A stretch of 32,018 nt of DNA, taken from positions 1 through 32,018 of the forward strand of contig JAOTVU010000046.1 of NCBI GenBank assembly GCA_029863385.1, in the 5' to 3' direction. Below, in pieces: positions 30,696 to 32,018 of the stretch; position 1 is the stretch's first letter; each line of letters begins with the position of its first letter. A program made the translations under genes and the position numbers. Below the pieces are notes generated by a model that worked only from the letters and a program-made list of their open reading frames with translations, was not told the origin of the DNA and did not search any database. The stretch is from Acidimicrobiia bacterium. GTDB taxonomy: Bacteria; Actinomycetota; Acidimicrobiia; Acidimicrobiales; SZUA-35.

Positions 30696-32018
30696 ATGGT
30701 TGCCTTCGTTCGTGCCGCGGGGCGTATCGTGGTGCGCCGGCTGATCGACGACTGGCTGATGCTCACCGTTCTGACGGCGACGGTGTTGGCCGCCATGGTC
30801 CAGCTCGCCGCAGCCCCGATGTACCGCGATGCGGTCACGACCGGGGCGATGCAGCGCATCCTCGCCGACGCACCGGCCGCCGATACCACGATCGTGGTCG
30901 AAACCCGGGCCGCGCCCGAGCACCATGCGGAGATCGACACCACGGTCTCCGGGTCGGTGGAGGGCGTGACAACCGGCGTCGGGTCGCTGGTGACGCGCCG
31001 GCTCGCGTCGGCGTCGAGTTACGACCTGCTGTCCGATTCCAGCAAGCCGATCGTGATGTCATTGAGCGCGCCGGTCGGGATCGAGGATCATGCCGGGCTG
31101 CTCGATGGCCTATGGCCGAGCCCCGAGGAGCGCGACGGGGCCGCGCTGGTGGCCGCGATCTCGCAGCGGGCCGCCGACGAACTCGGGGTTGCCGTCGGCG
31201 ACGAGCTCAAGTTGAACGACCGCCGGAGCGGGCGCCACTTCACCGTCCGACTCGTCGGCGTTTTCGAGGTCTCCGATCCGACCTCGCCGTTCTGGCTCGA
31301 CGACGACCTCCTGACGGTCGGGGTCTCGGAAACCCTGTCGACCACGGCCGTTGGGCCACTCGTCGTCGATCCGTCGGTCCTGCTGGGCGAGTCCGGCGCC
31401 ATCCAACCAGCCCGGCTGGTGGCCACGTGGCTGATCGAGCCGCGGTTGGATCGCCTGACCGTCGACGCCGTCGACGATCTCCGCCGGTCGCTGGACCGCC
31501 TGCCTGATGAGCTGGAACGGGCGTCACTTCGGCTGTCACCGGAGGCGACATCGACCACCTCGGCCTTCGACGTCACCTCGCTTCTTCCCGAGCTCCTTCT
31601 CGACACCAACCGGTCGCTGGCCGTCACCCGGTCCGGACTCTACGCCGTGGTCGCCCAGTTGGCGTTGCTGGCGGCGTTGGCGCTGGCAATCGCCGCCGGT
31701 CTGTTGATCGACACGAGGCGGCGGGAGACCACCCTTCTCGAGGCACGCGGTATCAGCCGTCGTCAACTCATCGCCTTCGCCCTACTCGAGGCCGCCGTTC
31801 TCGTGGTGCCGGTGGCGGTGGTCGCACCGTGGGTGGCGGCCGCCCTCCTCCGCCTGGTCGGCCGCGTCGGGCCGCTGGCGACGATCGACCTGGCCGTCGA
31901 CGCTCCCGTGAATCGCGAGGCGTTGATCACGGTCGGGATTGCCGCCGTGATCACGATCGTGCTGCTGGCTTGGCCGTCGGTCCGGGCGACCACCTCGATC
32001 ACCAACCCCCTCAGCCAT
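30696..32018 (+). CDS. FtsX-like ABC transporter permease, 3' end outside the window
   Basis: The frame from the ATG at 30696 is open to the last base, giving 441 residues of an incomplete protein. An N-terminal helix (MLTVLTATVLAAMVQLAAA) is followed by a large external domain of about 270 residues with MacB-periplasmic-core-like character (ADELGVAVGDELKL, TVRLVGVFEVSDP), and then by a helix cluster starting near 31630 (VVAQLALLAALALAIAAGLLI). The cytoplasmic connector REFTLLEARGISRRQL-type sequence (here RRRETTLLEARGISRRQL) is the hallmark of FtsX/MacB/LolE permeases. The large size suggests an actinobacterial two-repeat permease; the partner ATPase is not in view. GGGA lies a few bases before the start. 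Confidence 0.85.
   Translation, partial: MVAFVRAAGRIVVRRLIDDWLMLTVLTATVLAAMVQLAAAPMYRDAVTTGAMQRILADAPAADTTIVVETRAAPEHHAEIDTTVSGSVEGVTTGVGSLVTRRLASASSYDLLSDSSKPIVMSLSAPVGIEDHAGLLDGLWPSPEERDGAALVAAISQRAADELGVAVGDELKLNDRRSGRHFTVRLVGVFEVSDPTSPFWLDDDLLTVGVSETLSTTAVGPLVVDPSVLLGESGAIQPARLVATWLIEPRLDRLTVDAVDDLRRSLDRLPDELERASLRLSPEATSTTSAFDVTSLLPELLLDTNRSLAVTRSGLYAVVAQLALLAALALAIAAGLLIDTRRRETTLLEARGISRRQLIAFALLEAAVLVVPVAVVAPWVAAALLRLVGRVGPLATIDLAVDAPVNREALITVGIAAVITIVLLAWPSVRATTSITNPLSH

Overview
The window is G+C-rich, densely coded DNA from a high-GC actinobacterium. The gene set (paired WS/DGAT acyltransferases with a patatin lipase, an MMPL exporter with a TetR regulator, a DUF1206 membrane protein, a subtilase with a Trp-Ser-Gly repeat tail, AfsR-type BTAD sequence) fits Actinomycetota, most likely an Acidimicrobiia/Ilumatobacter-like lineage. 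That placement is inference from gene content. I saw no rRNA or tRNA gene, CRISPR array, transposase or phage gene.

Left part (1-10,275): the 3' part of a fatty acyl-CoA ligase; a DUF1206 membrane protein; a secreted S8 protease with 14 WSGAT-type pentapeptides; a convergent class V aminotransferase/cysteine-desulfurase-like enzyme; and a divergent TetR/MMPL pair whose intergenic region holds a clear promoter and two copies of a TTGACACTGnCAA operator-like palindrome. A small exported protein made of three short charged repeats follows, convergent to MMPL.

Middle (10,276-16,944): a decayed AfsR-like regulator (BTAD, pseudokinase N-lobe, beta-propeller-like tail) is readable only by switching frame several times and appears to have lost its centre. 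Then come a phytanoyl-CoA-dioxygenase-family protein and a 3-hydroxyisobutyrate-dehydrogenase-family enzyme, probably cotranscribed. A DUF559/AbiEi-like protein gene is tightly bracketed by two 48-bp nested palindromes in inverted orientation.

Centre right (16,947-22,431): the most striking locus is a minus-strand, translationally overlapping three-gene operon. It encodes a protein with two uracil-DNA-glycosylase-like domains (the second degenerate), a metal-dependent amidohydrolase, and a cytoplasmic S41 peptidase. I know of no named system with this composition. It is the best candidate here for something undescribed, and its function is not deducible from sequence alone.

Right part (22,432-32,018): gene debris including a histidine-kinase ATPase fragment; a NIPSNAP protein; a lipid cluster (WS/DGAT with a Lys/Ala-rich tail, convergent to a second WS/DGAT with an HY variant of the HHxxxDG motif plus a patatin-like lipase); an imidazolonepropionase/prolidase-like amidohydrolase divergent from an ECF sigma factor and its putative membrane anti-sigma partner; and an FtsX-like ABC permease cut off by the window end.
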